Source: DASVVT01 sp036386415
Lineage (GTDB): Bacteria > Acidobacteriota > Blastocatellia > Pyrinomonadales > Pyrinomonadaceae
Reading direction: 5' to 3'
Assembly (NCBI GenBank): GCA_036386415.1
Contig: DASVVT010000041.1
Location: 1 to 51,632 of the forward strand
Length of the DNA stretch: 51,632 nt
Part shown: one piece after another, positions 24,509-33,255 of the stretch
Layout: each line of letters starts with the position of its first letter
Position numbering within the stretch: position 1 is the first letter of the stretch
The notes under the pieces: model-generated
Databases searched by the model: none
What the model saw: the letters and a program-made list of their open reading frames with translations, nothing else
Told to the model about the DNA's origin: nothing
Made by a program: the position numbers and the translations under genes

Positions 24509-24826
24509 ATGTGAAATTTTCGTCCCAATTATCCTTTCCGGTAAACTGTCGTCGGCGTCGGGTCGGCAGATTGTAACATTTTCGGGACGCCAGAGGGCAA
24601 CAGAGGGTTGCAGACTTGCCGAAACGGATAAATACCTATAAAATTTGCCGTTTATATTAAACTTTTGGGTTGATTCGATCATCTAATGCAAGTGGGAAAT
24701 AGTGTGTGTCAAAGTGACTGTCCGAGCAGCCTGGCAGGTTGAAGGCCAACGAGGTGAAGGGTCGCTCGGGTTGAACAATTGTGAAAGTCCAAGCGCGGGC
24801 GAGTCTCGCGCGGAAGGTAAATTATT

Positions 24827-26554
24827 TTGAGCATGGTTGAGAAAAATTTAGATGGTGGTGGCCTTCACACACCGCTATCGAGCGGCAGCAAATACCTGCC
24901 GTTCGAGGGATTGACTCAGGAACAAGAGGAAGCCATCCCCACTGGCAGGATCGAGGATGTGCTGCAAAAGCTTGGCGGGACGAACCTAGCCGAAGCTGAC
25001 TCCGATGGTCTACTCATCGAAGAGGTCGCCTCATCGGCAGTGGGCGAAGAGCCGGAGGAGTCTCTTGACGACGATAGCGAGCTGGATCTCTCTGCCGGGG
25101 AGGATGATAAATCCAGCGACCCCGTGCGCATGTACTTGCGCCAGATGGGAACCGTGCCGCTATTGACGCGCGAGCAGGAGGTCTCCATCGCCAAACGCAT
25201 CGAGCGCGGGCAGATCAAGACGCACAAAGTTCTCTCCCGTTCGCCTATCGCCATCGCAGAGCTTTTGAAGATCGGCGACGCGCTTGAGGTCGGAACGCTT
25301 AACATCCGCGATGTCGTCTCCTTCTCGGATCAGGCCGAGGTCGCCGAAGAGGAAGACAAGACGGACGAGTACCTGCGCTGGACGCTCGAAGGCATTCAGA
25401 GTGTCAAAAAGCTTTCCCAGCAGGGTCTCAAAGAGTGGGAGAAGCTTCGCGTCGAGCAGCAGCTCGCGCGCGGTAAGCGTAATAAGAAAATCTTGCGCGC
25501 GCGTCGAAAACTGGCGCGCATACGGCTCGACATCGCGCAGGAGATCAGGCAATTGAAGTTGAAGGAGAGCGCTCGCCAGCGTCTCATCGACGCTATTGGT
25601 GCGGTGCACAAAGAGGTGCGTGCTGCCGAGCGCGATATACAGAAGTATACGGATAAGCTCGGCCAGAAGCGCATCAAGCCAGAGCAGGCGAAGGATTTCA
25701 AGCGGCACTTGAACACGGCCAAGCGTCGTCTCAAGCAGGTCGAGACAGAGACGCATCTTTCGAGCGTCGAGATCAAGCGCTCGTACCAGGCGATTGCGGC
25801 CAGCGAAGCCCAGACCATAGAGGCCAAGCGCGAGTTGACCGAGGCCAACCTCAGATTGGTCGTCTCCATCGCCAAGAAGTATATCAATCGCGGCCTACAG
25901 TTTCTGGACTTGATTCAAGAGGGCAACATCGGCTTGATGAGGGGCGTGGAGAAGTTCGACTGGCGGCGCGGCTACAAGTTTTCGACCTACGCGACGTGGT
26001 GGATTCGCCAGGCGATCACGCGCGCCATTGCGGATCAGGCGCGCACCATACGCATCCCCGTCCACATGATCGAGACGATTAACAAACTGGTTCGCACCTC
26101 GCGCTCACTTGTGCAGGAGCTGGGGCGCGAGCCGACGAGCGAGGAGATCGCTCAGAAGGTCGGGATGCCTGCGTCGAAGGTTCGTAGCATCTTCAAGATG
26201 GCGCAGCAGCCCGTCTCCCTGGAGACGCCCATCGGCGAGGAAGAGGATTCGCATCTCGGTGACTTTATTGAAGACAAGTCGCGTGTGAGCCCGGCTGAGG
26301 CCGTCGTCACCTCGAACCTACGCGAGATCACGGAGGAGGTCTTACAGACCTTGAGCCCTCGCGAGGAGAAGGTCATCAAGATGCGTTACGGGCTCGGCCC
26401 CGTGGAAGAGGAGCATACGCTCGAAGAGGTCGGCAAAGATTTCGATGTCACGCGCGAGCGCATACGCCAGATCGAAGCCAAGGCGCTCCGTAAGCTCCGC
26501 CACCCTTCGCGAGCGCGTCTGCTCAAGCCTTTCATCGAGGACATACAGCAGTAA
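24827..26554 (+). CDS. rpoD: Primary RNA polymerase sigma factor RpoD (sigma-70)
   Basis: A 575-residue housekeeping sigma factor directing RNA polymerase to most promoters. Region 1.2 is DPVRMYLRQMGTVPLLTREQE (about 103-123). A long charged helical insertion (about 185-310) follows. Region 2 has LVVSIAKKYINRGLQFLDLIQEG and the melting/-10 block YKFSTYATWWIRQAITRAI. Region 3 has IPVHMIETINKL. Region 4 has LSPREEKVIKMRYGL and the -35-binding HTLEEVGKDFDVTRERIRQIE. There is no large region 1.1, only an acidic N-terminal extension. The start may be TTG 24827, 9 nt after AAGG, or ATG 24833. It is followed by a perfect palindrome. Confidence 0.96.
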   Translation: MSMVEKNLDGGGLHTPLSSGSKYLPFEGLTQEQEEAIPTGRIEDVLQKLGGTNLAEADSDGLLIEEVASSAVGEEPEESLDDDSELDLSAGEDDKSSDPVRMYLRQMGTVPLLTREQEVSIAKRIERGQIKTHKVLSRSPIAIAELLKIGDALEVGTLNIRDVVSFSDQAEVAEEEDKTDEYLRWTLEGIQSVKKLSQQGLKEWEKLRVEQQLARGKRNKKILRARRKLARIRLDIAQEIRQLKLKESARQRLIDAIGAVHKEVRAAERDIQKYTDKLGQKRIKPEQAKDFKRHLNTAKRRLKQVETETHLSSVEIKRSYQAIAASEAQTIEAKRELTEANLRLVVSIAKKYINRGLQFLDLIQEGNIGLMRGVEKFDWRRGYKFSTYATWWIRQAITRAIADQARTIRIPVHMIETINKLVRTSRSLVQELGREPTSEEIAQKVGMPASKVRSIFKMAQQPVSLETPIGEEEDSHLGDFIEDKSRVSPAEAVVTSNLREITEEVLQTLSPREEKVIKMRYGLGPVEEEHTLEEVGKDFDVTRERIRQIEAKALRKLRHPSRARLLKPFIEDIQQ

Positions 26555-26570
26555 AGGGCGTTTTTGATAG

Positions 26571-26625
26571 GCGTAAAGCATGATGAGCGCCGGAGCAAGC
26601 ATCCGGCGCTCATCATGCTTTACGC
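26571..26625. repeat. Perfect 23-bp palindrome after rpoD
   Basis: Arms 26571-26593 and 26603-26625 are exact reverse complements over 23 bp, with a 9-nt loop (AGCAAGCAT). The stem starts GCGTAAAGCATGATGAGCG. It lies 16 nt after the rpoD stop but has no T-tract after it on either strand, so it is not a textbook intrinsic terminator. It may protect or process the rpoD transcript. Confidence 0.85.
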
Positions 26626-26701
26626 GTGTTGGCGTGACGCCGTTCGGTTGAAGGTGAACGGGACGAAGGGCAATCTTGCTGAGAATGTACTGGAGAACCG
26701 G

Positions 26702-27598
26702 ATGCGCGCGAGATGGGTTACATTTTTACCAATCTATATCGTAGCGGTGCTGTTCTGCATATCATGTGGACTGATGCTTAAATCAACGCAATCCGCCGAC
26801 AGCGTGGCCGCGCAGAAGCGGCCACGCCCGCTCGTGATGGGACATCGCGGCGGCGCTGGCCTGTGGCCGGAAAACACCCTGCATGGCTTCTCGCACGCCG
26901 TCGAGATGGGCGTAGACGTGCTGGAGATTGATATACACAGCACTGCCGACGGGGTGCTGGTGATAATCCACGATGAGACGCTCGAGAGGACGACGAACGG
27001 GAAGGGCCGCGTCAACTCTCTGACGCTCGCTCGGTTGAAAGCGCTCGATGCGGGCTATCATTGGACGAATGATGGGGGCGCGAGCTTTCCGTTCAGAGGC
27101 CTTGGGCTGACAGTCCCCACCCTGGAGGAGGTGTTCGAGGCATTTCCTCGGATGCGCTTCAACATAGACATCAAACAGGAGCAGCCTTCGCTCGTCAAAC
27201 CATTCTGCCGGATGATCCGCGAGCATAAGATGGAGAGCAAGGTGATGGTCGCCTCATTCAAGCCGGAGGCGCTCGACGAATTCCGGCGAGAGTGCAGAGA
27301 GGTCTCTACGTCTGCGAGCCCGGCGGACGTGCGCGCTCTGCTGGCTCTCAAAAATGGCGAGCGTAGAGGGGAGCAAGTGACGGTCGCACAGGCCGTGCAG
27401 ATTCCAGAATATGCAGCAGGACGACAGGTGTTGACACGCGAGTTGGTCGAAGCGGCACACGAGCGTCATCTCGAAGTCCATGCCTGGACGATCAATGATG
27501 AAGCTGGTATGCGGCGCATGCTCGATTTAGGAGTTGACGGCATCATCACGGACTACCCGGATCGATTAATAGCCTTATTGGATCGCGAGCGACGGTGA
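26702..27598 (+). CDS. Glycerophosphodiester phosphodiesterase
   Basis: Starts at ATG 26702, where GGAG lies at 26692-26695 (6-nt spacing). Earlier in-frame codons fall in the palindrome after rpoD. The 298-residue product has an N-terminal hydrophobic anchor or signal segment (about 7-24), then a TIM-barrel GDPD domain. Key motifs are VMGHRGGAGLWPENTL (first catalytic His), EIDIHSTADGVLVIIHDETLERTT (metal-binding Glu/Asp and second catalytic His), NIDIKQE and HAWTIND near the end, closing with DGIITDYPD. It hydrolyses deacylated phospholipids to glycerol-3-phosphate and an alcohol, probably outside the cytoplasmic membrane. Confidence 0.92.
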   Translation: MRARWVTFLPIYIVAVLFCISCGLMLKSTQSADSVAAQKRPRPLVMGHRGGAGLWPENTLHGFSHAVEMGVDVLEIDIHSTADGVLVIIHDETLERTTNGKGRVNSLTLARLKALDAGYHWTNDGGASFPFRGLGLTVPTLEEVFEAFPRMRFNIDIKQEQPSLVKPFCRMIREHKMESKVMVASFKPEALDEFRRECREVSTSASPADVRALLALKNGERRGEQVTVAQAVQIPEYAAGRQVLTRELVEAAHERHLEVHAWTINDEAGMRRMLDLGVDGIITDYPDRLIALLDRERR

Positions 27599-27622
27599 GC
27601 CGCTGAAAGTGGCGGAATAACA

Positions 27623-27800
27623 GTAGCCCACGTCGTCAGACGTGGGTCAAGGTTAGATAAGCAAACCTAAGCCCCTGGAAGGGGCGACATAATTGAGCTT
27701 GAGATTATGTCGCCCCTTCCAGGGGCTTGCTGTATGCTGGGTCAATAGTTCCCACGGCTTGCGCCGTGGGCTACTTTATGTCGCCCTTTTGAGGGGCTCT
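27623..27800. repeat. Nested palindromic repeat (GTAGCCCAC / AAGCCCCTGGAAGGGGCG)
   Basis: The outer arms GTAGCCCAC (27623-27631) and GTGGGCTAC (27766-27774) pair. Small hairpins lie inside each end. The core is a perfect 25-bp inverted repeat, 27669-27693 with 27704-27728, separated by TGAGCTTGAG. A degenerate third copy of the core (ATGTCGCCCTTTTGAGGGGCT) follows at about 27778-27798. It lies between the convergent GDPD and radical SAM genes. Confidence 0.85.
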
Positions 27801-27829
27801 CTTGCGTCGTCTCTCATCCGCTCGAAATT

Positions 27830-29110
27830 CTAGAGCGTATCGCTCGCGCCCTTAAACCCATGCATCGCCTGCTTGGCGATCCACTTCAACACGCGCATGG
27901 TGTCGTAGCAGTGTGCGAGGATGTAGTTGCAGGTCGAGAGGCAGTGCTTCGAGCACTCCTTCTTCATCTCGTTCAGTTGGTTGACATCGAACTTGTGATT
28001 CTCGATGGTGCCCCAGTCGTGCGTCGCAGAGTACATCGGGAAGCAAGGGGCGAGCGTGCCGTCTGTGCGGATGATGAGCGAGTTCTGCCCGGCGCGGCAA
28101 TCCCACTCGGGGACTTCACCGCGCATCAGCTTCTTCATGTCCTCCATGTGCCGGATCGGGTTGACCATCTTGTAGCCTTCGTTCCGACGCTTGTCATTGA
28201 GCCAATCCAGGAGATCATCAATCTTCTCGTAATCATCGGGCGTGATGTAGGTGCTGTTCTTGTCGAGATGCTTGAAATGGCTCTGCTCCATCATCGGCGT
28301 CTCGTTGATGTGGTAATCGGTGGCGATGCCGTTGTCGTGCGCGATCAACGTCAACTCTTTCACGTCATCCATGTTGATGTGCGTGATGTTGATGTTGAAC
28401 ATGACCGTGTAGCCGTAGTAGTGCTGGCGCTTGACCAGGTAGTCGAAGTAAGGACGGATCGTTTCGAGCGCCTTCGGCAGCTCTTTTCTGTCTTTGACGG
28501 AATCCACCGCGAGGTTGACCGTGGCAATCCCTGCATCGCCGAGGCGGTCGATCACGTCCGGCTTCATCAGCCGCCCGTTGGTCGGCAAATAGACGAAGAT
28601 GTCCTTCTTGGCGCTGTAGTAGACGATCTTATGTATGAAGCCCGGTCGAAGCAGCGGTTCGCCGCCCATCAGGGCGAGCACGCGTGAGCCGATGGAATGC
28701 AGCCAGTCTATGGAGCGCTTGGCGACATCCTCTGTCATGCCCTTGACCTTGTTGTTGTATGACCAGCAGTAGTGACAATCGTAGTTGCACTTCCACTCGG
28801 TGAACAGGTAGGGGATGATCGGTCTCAACTCTGTGCTATGCCAGCGCGACTTGAAGTAGGGCGAGCCCCAGGTCTTCCATGTGCGGATGGCGTTGAGCTT
28901 TTGATACTCGGACTTGGTCATCTCCTTCGGGTCTGGATGAATCGGGTAGGGCGGTTCCGGCAACACTTGCGGCTCGGGCAATTGTTCCAGGGTCGGCCTC
29001 GATTCCGGTTTGTAAAGTATCTGATGAAGCTTCGCGTCCAGACGGAAAGGCGGCGTGGTCGTCGCGGGCGCGCTGCCGGTGTTTAGCTGTTGCTCAATCT
29101 CTGCTGCCAT
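27830..29110 (-). CDS. Radical SAM protein with Cys-rich (SPASM-like) C-terminus
   Basis: A 426-residue radical SAM enzyme. The [4Fe-4S]-binding CxxxCxxC motif is CNYDCHYC (Cys108, Cys112, Cys115), followed by the SAM-binding MGGEPLLRPGF. The C-terminal third carries DCRAGQNSLIIRTDGTLAPCFPMY and CSKHCLSTC, resembling SPASM/twitch domains that hold auxiliary clusters in enzymes modifying peptides or sugars. No peptide precursor gene is visible nearby. A 90-residue Pro-rich head precedes the core. AAAGGAG sits 6 nt before ATG 29110. It is divergent from a membrane glycosyltransferase gene. The substrate is unknown. Confidence 0.85.
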   Translation of the reverse strand: MAAEIEQQLNTGSAPATTTPPFRLDAKLHQILYKPESRPTLEQLPEPQVLPEPPYPIHPDPKEMTKSEYQKLNAIRTWKTWGSPYFKSRWHSTELRPIIPYLFTEWKCNYDCHYCWSYNNKVKGMTEDVAKRSIDWLHSIGSRVLALMGGEPLLRPGFIHKIVYYSAKKDIFVYLPTNGRLMKPDVIDRLGDAGIATVNLAVDSVKDRKELPKALETIRPYFDYLVKRQHYYGYTVMFNINITHINMDDVKELTLIAHDNGIATDYHINETPMMEQSHFKHLDKNSTYITPDDYEKIDDLLDWLNDKRRNEGYKMVNPIRHMEDMKKLMRGEVPEWDCRAGQNSLIIRTDGTLAPCFPMYSATHDWGTIENHKFDVNQLNEMKKECSKHCLSTCNYILAHCYDTMRVLKWIAKQAMHGFKGASDTL

Positions 29111-29546
29111 AAGGTCTCCTTTTAGCGGGTCAAATCCGGGATAGTTGCAAGAGGATCAATTCGTAAAGCTCGTCTCGACCTAGACTCCTCGATAGCAATA
29201 TGTTAAGCACTCTGTCTACTGCTGAGGCTTTAAAACTACGGGCGAAGGTTTGAAAGGCAAACTCTCCTGCATGTCAACTCTTCAAAGAGGCTGGCACCAG
29301 GAGAGAACCAGACGTCAGAACGGAGCGAATATTGGCTGATTTTAAGCGGAAATGCAAGTACTATTCAGGCCCATCGCCTGCAACCCAGGCGTAAATTGAG
29401 ACTTCCGAGGCACGCCAGAGGGCATTTCGCGCTGGCCCTTTGATCAATTTTTGACTGTTAATGCGCCAATTCGCCCGTCTTCATATCGGCAGGACTCCCA
29501 CGCGCGCCATTTAAATCAGTCGTTTTAGAGTGAGGAGCTTTCTAAT
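29111..29546. other. Divergent intergenic region, no gene seen
   Basis: This space separates the radical SAM gene from the glycosyltransferase gene and must carry both promoters. No coding frame, clear promoter pair, riboswitch or palindrome of the repeat families was recognised in it. Confidence 0.4.
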
Positions 29547-31244
29547 TTGTCTGCATCGGCAGAAGCAGTGATCACAGCCGGCTCAAGGCCGGAGCTATTC
29601 GCAGAGTTCGGCGCTCGCGCCGTCAACAGCAGGCTCTTAATCATCTTGCTCGTCTTGCTCACGCTCGGCGGATTCGCTCTTCGCGTGACGGGTTTGAGCG
29701 TCGAAGCCCTCAGCGAAGACGAGCTTAACAAACTGAACGCGGTGGCGGATTATCGCGCGCACGGTCTGACGGGGGCTAACGGCGAGCACCCGCTCTTGAT
29801 GAAGGCTTTGCAGACCGTCTGCCTTGTCGCCGCAGAAGAGTGGAACGCCGCCTCGTTCGTCCAGGAGCATCCCGCCGGTTTGAGCATCCCGGTCGAAGCT
29901 GCGCTCAGGTTTCCGAGCGTGGTCTTCGGCGCGCTCACGACCCTGCTGCTCTATCTGCTCGCGGCGGAGTTGTTCGGCTCGGAAGTGGCGCTCATCGCGG
30001 CGGCGCTGTGGGCGTTCGATCCGAACGCCGTAGGCTTTAATCGTATCGCCAAGGAAGACACCTTTCTGCTCTTCTTCTTTCTGCTGGCGAACGTCTTCTG
30101 GCTGCGCAGCCAGCGTGCGGCTGAGACGGGGAAGGAGCGCCCCGTTTATTACTGGGCGACTGCCGCTAGCTTGGGCGCGCTCGCCGCTTCAAAGTATGTG
30201 CCGCAGTATTTCGCCATCAGCATCTGCTACTACCACATTTTTCAAGGCGTCCCTGCGGTGCGCTGGCGGCTGGGCAAACGCCGCTTTCTGATCTTCTTTG
30301 CCATCGTCGGGACAGTCTTTGTGCTCTGCAACCCGACCATCCTGTTGCCGGAGACGTGGCGTCAGATGTTCGCCTTTGTCAGCTATAAGCGGATCGGACA
30401 TGACGGCTTTGAGTTCATGGGCACGATCTACAGCCATAAGCTGATGGACTGGCTCAGGGGTGTGCCCTGGTACTTCTACTTCGTCTTCATGGGCGTCAAG
30501 CTGCCCACCTTAACGCTCGCGGCGTTTTTCACGGGGCTGCCGCAACTCTTCAGAAGCAAACTCGGCGACGGGCGCTTCTTCCTCCTCTTCTGGACACTTT
30601 TGGGGCTCGTCCCTTACATCTTTGTCGGCGGCAAGTTCACGCGCTACTTCGCGCCGATGATGCCCGTGGTGCTGATTACGGCAGGGATCGGCGTGCAATG
30701 GGCTGGGCGCATCGTCGCAGACAAGTTGGCCGCGCTCTTTGACGGCGATGGATTTAAGAGTTACGTGCGGGCGGCGCTGGCCTTGATCGTCATACTCTCT
30801 TCCCTCTGGGCGACGTTGCGCGCCGCGCCGCATTACAGGCTCTACACAAATCTGATCGGCGGAGGAACCGCGCGCGCGGGCTACTATTTCCCGCAGGATG
30901 ACTTCTATGACGCCTACCTGCGAGAAGTGATGCAGGGGATAGCCGAGCGCGCCAGGCCGGGGGCGCGCGTGGCGAGCGAGACGCCGACCCTCGCAGCCTA
31001 TTACGCCAATCAGGTCAATCGCCCTGATCTGGTCTGCGTCCTGCTCTCCGATCCGGCGGCGCTCAAAGAACTGGGCACGGGCGACTTCATCATCGCGGCG
31101 CGCGGGCGGCGCTACTTCAGCAACGACGCGCTCGTCTCGCGTTTGCGTCAAGCGGCGACACCTGCTTTCCGCATCTCACTGGGCGAAGTACCGGCGGCTG
31201 AGGTCTACATTTTAGATGAGGCGACGTTGGCGATCATCAAATAG
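29547..31244 (+). CDS. GT39/ArnT-like integral membrane glycosyltransferase
   Basis: A 565-residue protein with about ten membrane helices. The first lies at about 28-45, directly followed by the loop SVEALSEDELNK, whose acidic pair matches the catalytic Asp/Glu loop of PMT/ArnT-type (GT-C fold) enzymes. GEHPLLMK corresponds to their HPPL-like motif. A C-terminal periplasmic domain (about 420-565) contains GARVASETPTLAAYYANQV. Such enzymes transfer a sugar from a polyprenyl-phosphate carrier to a protein or lipid outside the cytoplasmic membrane. The start is TTG 29547, with GAGGAG at 29532-29537 (9-nt spacing). The acceptor is unknown. Confidence 0.85.
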   Translation: MSASAEAVITAGSRPELFAEFGARAVNSRLLIILLVLLTLGGFALRVTGLSVEALSEDELNKLNAVADYRAHGLTGANGEHPLLMKALQTVCLVAAEEWNAASFVQEHPAGLSIPVEAALRFPSVVFGALTTLLLYLLAAELFGSEVALIAAALWAFDPNAVGFNRIAKEDTFLLFFFLLANVFWLRSQRAAETGKERPVYYWATAASLGALAASKYVPQYFAISICYYHIFQGVPAVRWRLGKRRFLIFFAIVGTVFVLCNPTILLPETWRQMFAFVSYKRIGHDGFEFMGTIYSHKLMDWLRGVPWYFYFVFMGVKLPTLTLAAFFTGLPQLFRSKLGDGRFFLLFWTLLGLVPYIFVGGKFTRYFAPMMPVVLITAGIGVQWAGRIVADKLAALFDGDGFKSYVRAALALIVILSSLWATLRAAPHYRLYTNLIGGGTARAGYYFPQDDFYDAYLREVMQGIAERARPGARVASETPTLAAYYANQVNRPDLVCVLLSDPAALKELGTGDFIIAARGRRYFSNDALVSRLRQAATPAFRISLGEVPAAEVYILDEATLAIIK

Positions 31245-31304
31245 GGATTTAAACGCCGGAGGACGCGAAGTAGAAGACACAAAGTTCAGCGCAAAGGAAC
31301 GGGA

Positions 31305-31429
31305 ATGAAACCACAGATGGACACGGATACACGCAGAGAGGAGAAGGAAGAAGGGAGAGAGCGGAGTCAGGCTCTAATCATCTCTCCCTACCTTCGTCCG
31401 TGTGTATCCGCGTGCATCTGTGGTTTCAT
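31305..31429. repeat. Palindromic intergenic repeat (ATGAAACCACAGATG...)
   Basis: ATGAAACCACAGATGGACACGG from 31305 is mirrored by the right arm ending CATCTGTGGTTTCAT at 31429. ACACGGATACACGC and GTGTATCCGCGTG words also pair. It lies between the convergent GT39 and ankyrin genes. Confidence 0.75.
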
Positions 31430-31439
31430 CATCTTCGAC

Positions 31440-32759
31440 TCATCGTAGGTATTCAACCGCACCGTACATCCTGAGAAGCTTAACCATCCGGGTGTTTTTG
31501 TTCTCTCTCGCGCAGGTTAAAGCCGTCCTGCCCTCCGCGTCGCGTTCATACAGGTCGGCTCCAGCCCTAATTAGCGTCTTCACGTTCTCGATGATGTCCT
31601 CGCTGGCCGCCAGGATGAGCGCCGTCTCGCCCTTGTTGTTCTTCATATTAACCGCTGCTCCGGCGTCAATCAGGGCTTGCATGACATCCCCGTTGTTAAA
31701 AGTGGCGAGAGTCATCAAAGCTGTCTCTCCGTCCTTATCCTGTAGGTCGATCTTCGCTCCGGCTGCGAGTAAAGCCTTCGCGACCTCGAAGGTGCTGCGC
31801 TCGCTCAGATACATCAGTGGTGTCTCGCCACGGCTGTTCCTGACATTGACCTCTGCCCCGGCCCACAGCAGGAGCTGCACCATCTCCAGATTGCCGCCCG
31901 CGACAGCCATCATCAGGGCTGAAGCCTGATAAAGCTCGTCTATGGCGTTCACGTCTGCGCCAGCATCGATCAACTCCTTTAACGCAGCCATGTCGTTATC
32001 AAACGCTGCCTTAACAAGCGGCACGCTGGGCTCGACTATGTCAACTATGCCCATCGTGACGGCCTCATGGTCTCCTATTTCCAGGTTTGCTGTAAGTGTC
32101 TGCTCGTCACCGCCATTTACGACGACGCGTTCTATGAGAGCCGCTTTGAATCCGGCCTGTTCAACCTTGAGCGTGTAGCTTCCAGCCTCTAACATCTGGA
32201 AACGAAACTCGCCTTCTTCATTGGTCGTAGCCGTCTGCTCTATCCCTGTCTGCTCGTTCGTCAGTGTCACCTTTGCTCCGGCGATAGCCGCCCCCGCCGG
32301 GTCGAGTATGAGCCCCTTGATCGTCGAACCCTGAGATTTCAGGACGGGCGAGCGCGTCGTCTCTTTGAGAGCCGCCATCTCAACACCGCTCACAGAGAGC
32401 GTCCCTGAAGAAGAGTTGGTCTGCGCCGTTGCCGCAGTTGAGCTGAGGCTCAGGGCGGCAGTGAACGCCCCGGCGGCGATTCTCGTCGCGCGCCGCTTGA
32501 TCTGATGCAGCCTTGCGGGCAGCAGGTCGGCGGTCTCAATCACGCCATCCGTGCCGCGTCTGTATCTGACGCACAGGCGACCTCGCGAGCGTATGACGAG
32601 ACGGAGGACTTCCTTAGGCGTCATCTCTGAGAGATTATGCACGCTCAGGTGACAGTGGTCGCAAAAGCGCACCTGTTCATTGCCAGTCATGCAGTCCCAG
32701 GCGGCGCGGCAGGCAGAGGTGACGTTGAGATGTTGCAGAAGGTCTGCCTGTTCGGCCAT
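31440..32759 (-). CDS. Fusion protein: Cys-rich domain, TM segment, carboxypeptidase-regulatory-like domain and ankyrin repeats
   Basis: A 439-residue protein of four parts. An N-terminal Cys/His module (about 1-70) contains CRAAWDCMTGNEQVRFCDHC, LSVHNLSEMT and RLCVRYRR, a domain found in several bacteria that may bind metal. A hydrophobic segment follows (ATRIAAGAFTAALSLSSTAA, about 90-110). Then comes a CarboxypepD_reg-like beta-sandwich (about 143-225: GSTIKGLILDPAGAAIAGAKVTL, GEFRFQMLEAGSYTLKV). The end carries five or six ankyrin repeats (about 245-435, units like GNLEMVQLLLWAGAEVN). The ankyrin part would lie outside the cytoplasm if the helix spans the membrane. AAAGGAG precedes ATG 32759 by 8 nt. 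It probably serves protein binding; its partner is unknown. Confidence 0.85.
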   Translation of the reverse strand: MAEQADLLQHLNVTSACRAAWDCMTGNEQVRFCDHCHLSVHNLSEMTPKEVLRLVIRSRGRLCVRYRRGTDGVIETADLLPARLHQIKRRATRIAAGAFTAALSLSSTAATAQTNSSSGTLSVSGVEMAALKETTRSPVLKSQGSTIKGLILDPAGAAIAGAKVTLTNEQTGIEQTATTNEEGEFRFQMLEAGSYTLKVEQAGFKAALIERVVVNGGDEQTLTANLEIGDHEAVTMGIVDIVEPSVPLVKAAFDNDMAALKELIDAGADVNAIDELYQASALMMAVAGGNLEMVQLLLWAGAEVNVRNSRGETPLMYLSERSTFEVAKALLAAGAKIDLQDKDGETALMTLATFNNGDVMQALIDAGAAVNMKNNKGETALILAASEDIIENVKTLIRAGADLYERDAEGRTALTCARENKNTRMVKLLRMYGAVEYLR

Positions 32760-33255
32760 AGGCGTTCTCCTTTCGGCTGCTAGAACCTCTGTAGAAAGCC
32801 TGGGGAGAAGCTCTTGATATAATTGAGAGAAGAGACAGGCAAATCTCAGACCCTTTGAAAAAGCCCTGAATTTTCGCCCTCGGACGCCTGGTTTCCGGTA
32901 AGCTGTGATCGTGAGAATCAGATTTGTTTACGAAAATTTGGATGCGGCGATAGCCGTGTGCAACTGGCTGCAACCCGAAGTGAAAGCCGGAGCGTCAGAG
33001 CGAGGGCGCATATGAATGGCAAAGCGCTATAATTTCCAACTTGGTGTTCGTTTTGGAAATAATGCTGGCTGCAATGCTACAATACCAGGTCGAAGTAGCT
33101 CTCTCTCCTGATTATCGTTTTCACTGCAAGGGGCTCAACCCTTCAGTTTGGGAGACGACCCTGGCAGGCTTCATAAAATTTTTTGAGACCAAGTGTTCGG
33201 ATTGTCCCCGGCAAAACGGTCAATAATAATTTGTGTTTCAATCTCTGAAGTAGGT
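32760..33255. other. Divergent intergenic region upstream of ppk1
   Basis: About 500 bp with no convincing gene. A 34-codon GTG frame at about 32911-33015 is open but has no ribosome site or recognised family. The region holds a TATAAT box at 33028-33033 and must include the promoters of the ankyrin fusion gene and ppk1. Confidence 0.4.
33028..33033 (+). promoter_or_regulatory. Possible -10 box upstream of ppk1
   Basis: A perfect TATAAT hexamer within GCGCTATAATTTCC. No good -35 match lies 16-18 nt upstream (GGCGCA), so it may need an activator or be chance. Confidence 0.25.

Noticed and set aside
27623..27800. Repeat cluster considered as a CRISPR array
   Set aside because: The copies are inverted rather than direct, with no regular spacers.
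29280..29300. CTGGCACCAGG considered as a sigma-54 -24/-12 promoter
   Set aside because: The GC of the -12 element is missing at the required spacing, so it does not support a target of the NtrC-type regulator.
32911..33015. 34-codon GTG frame in the gap before ppk1
   Set aside because: It lacks a ribosome site and any recognised family, and short open frames are expected by chance at this GC content.
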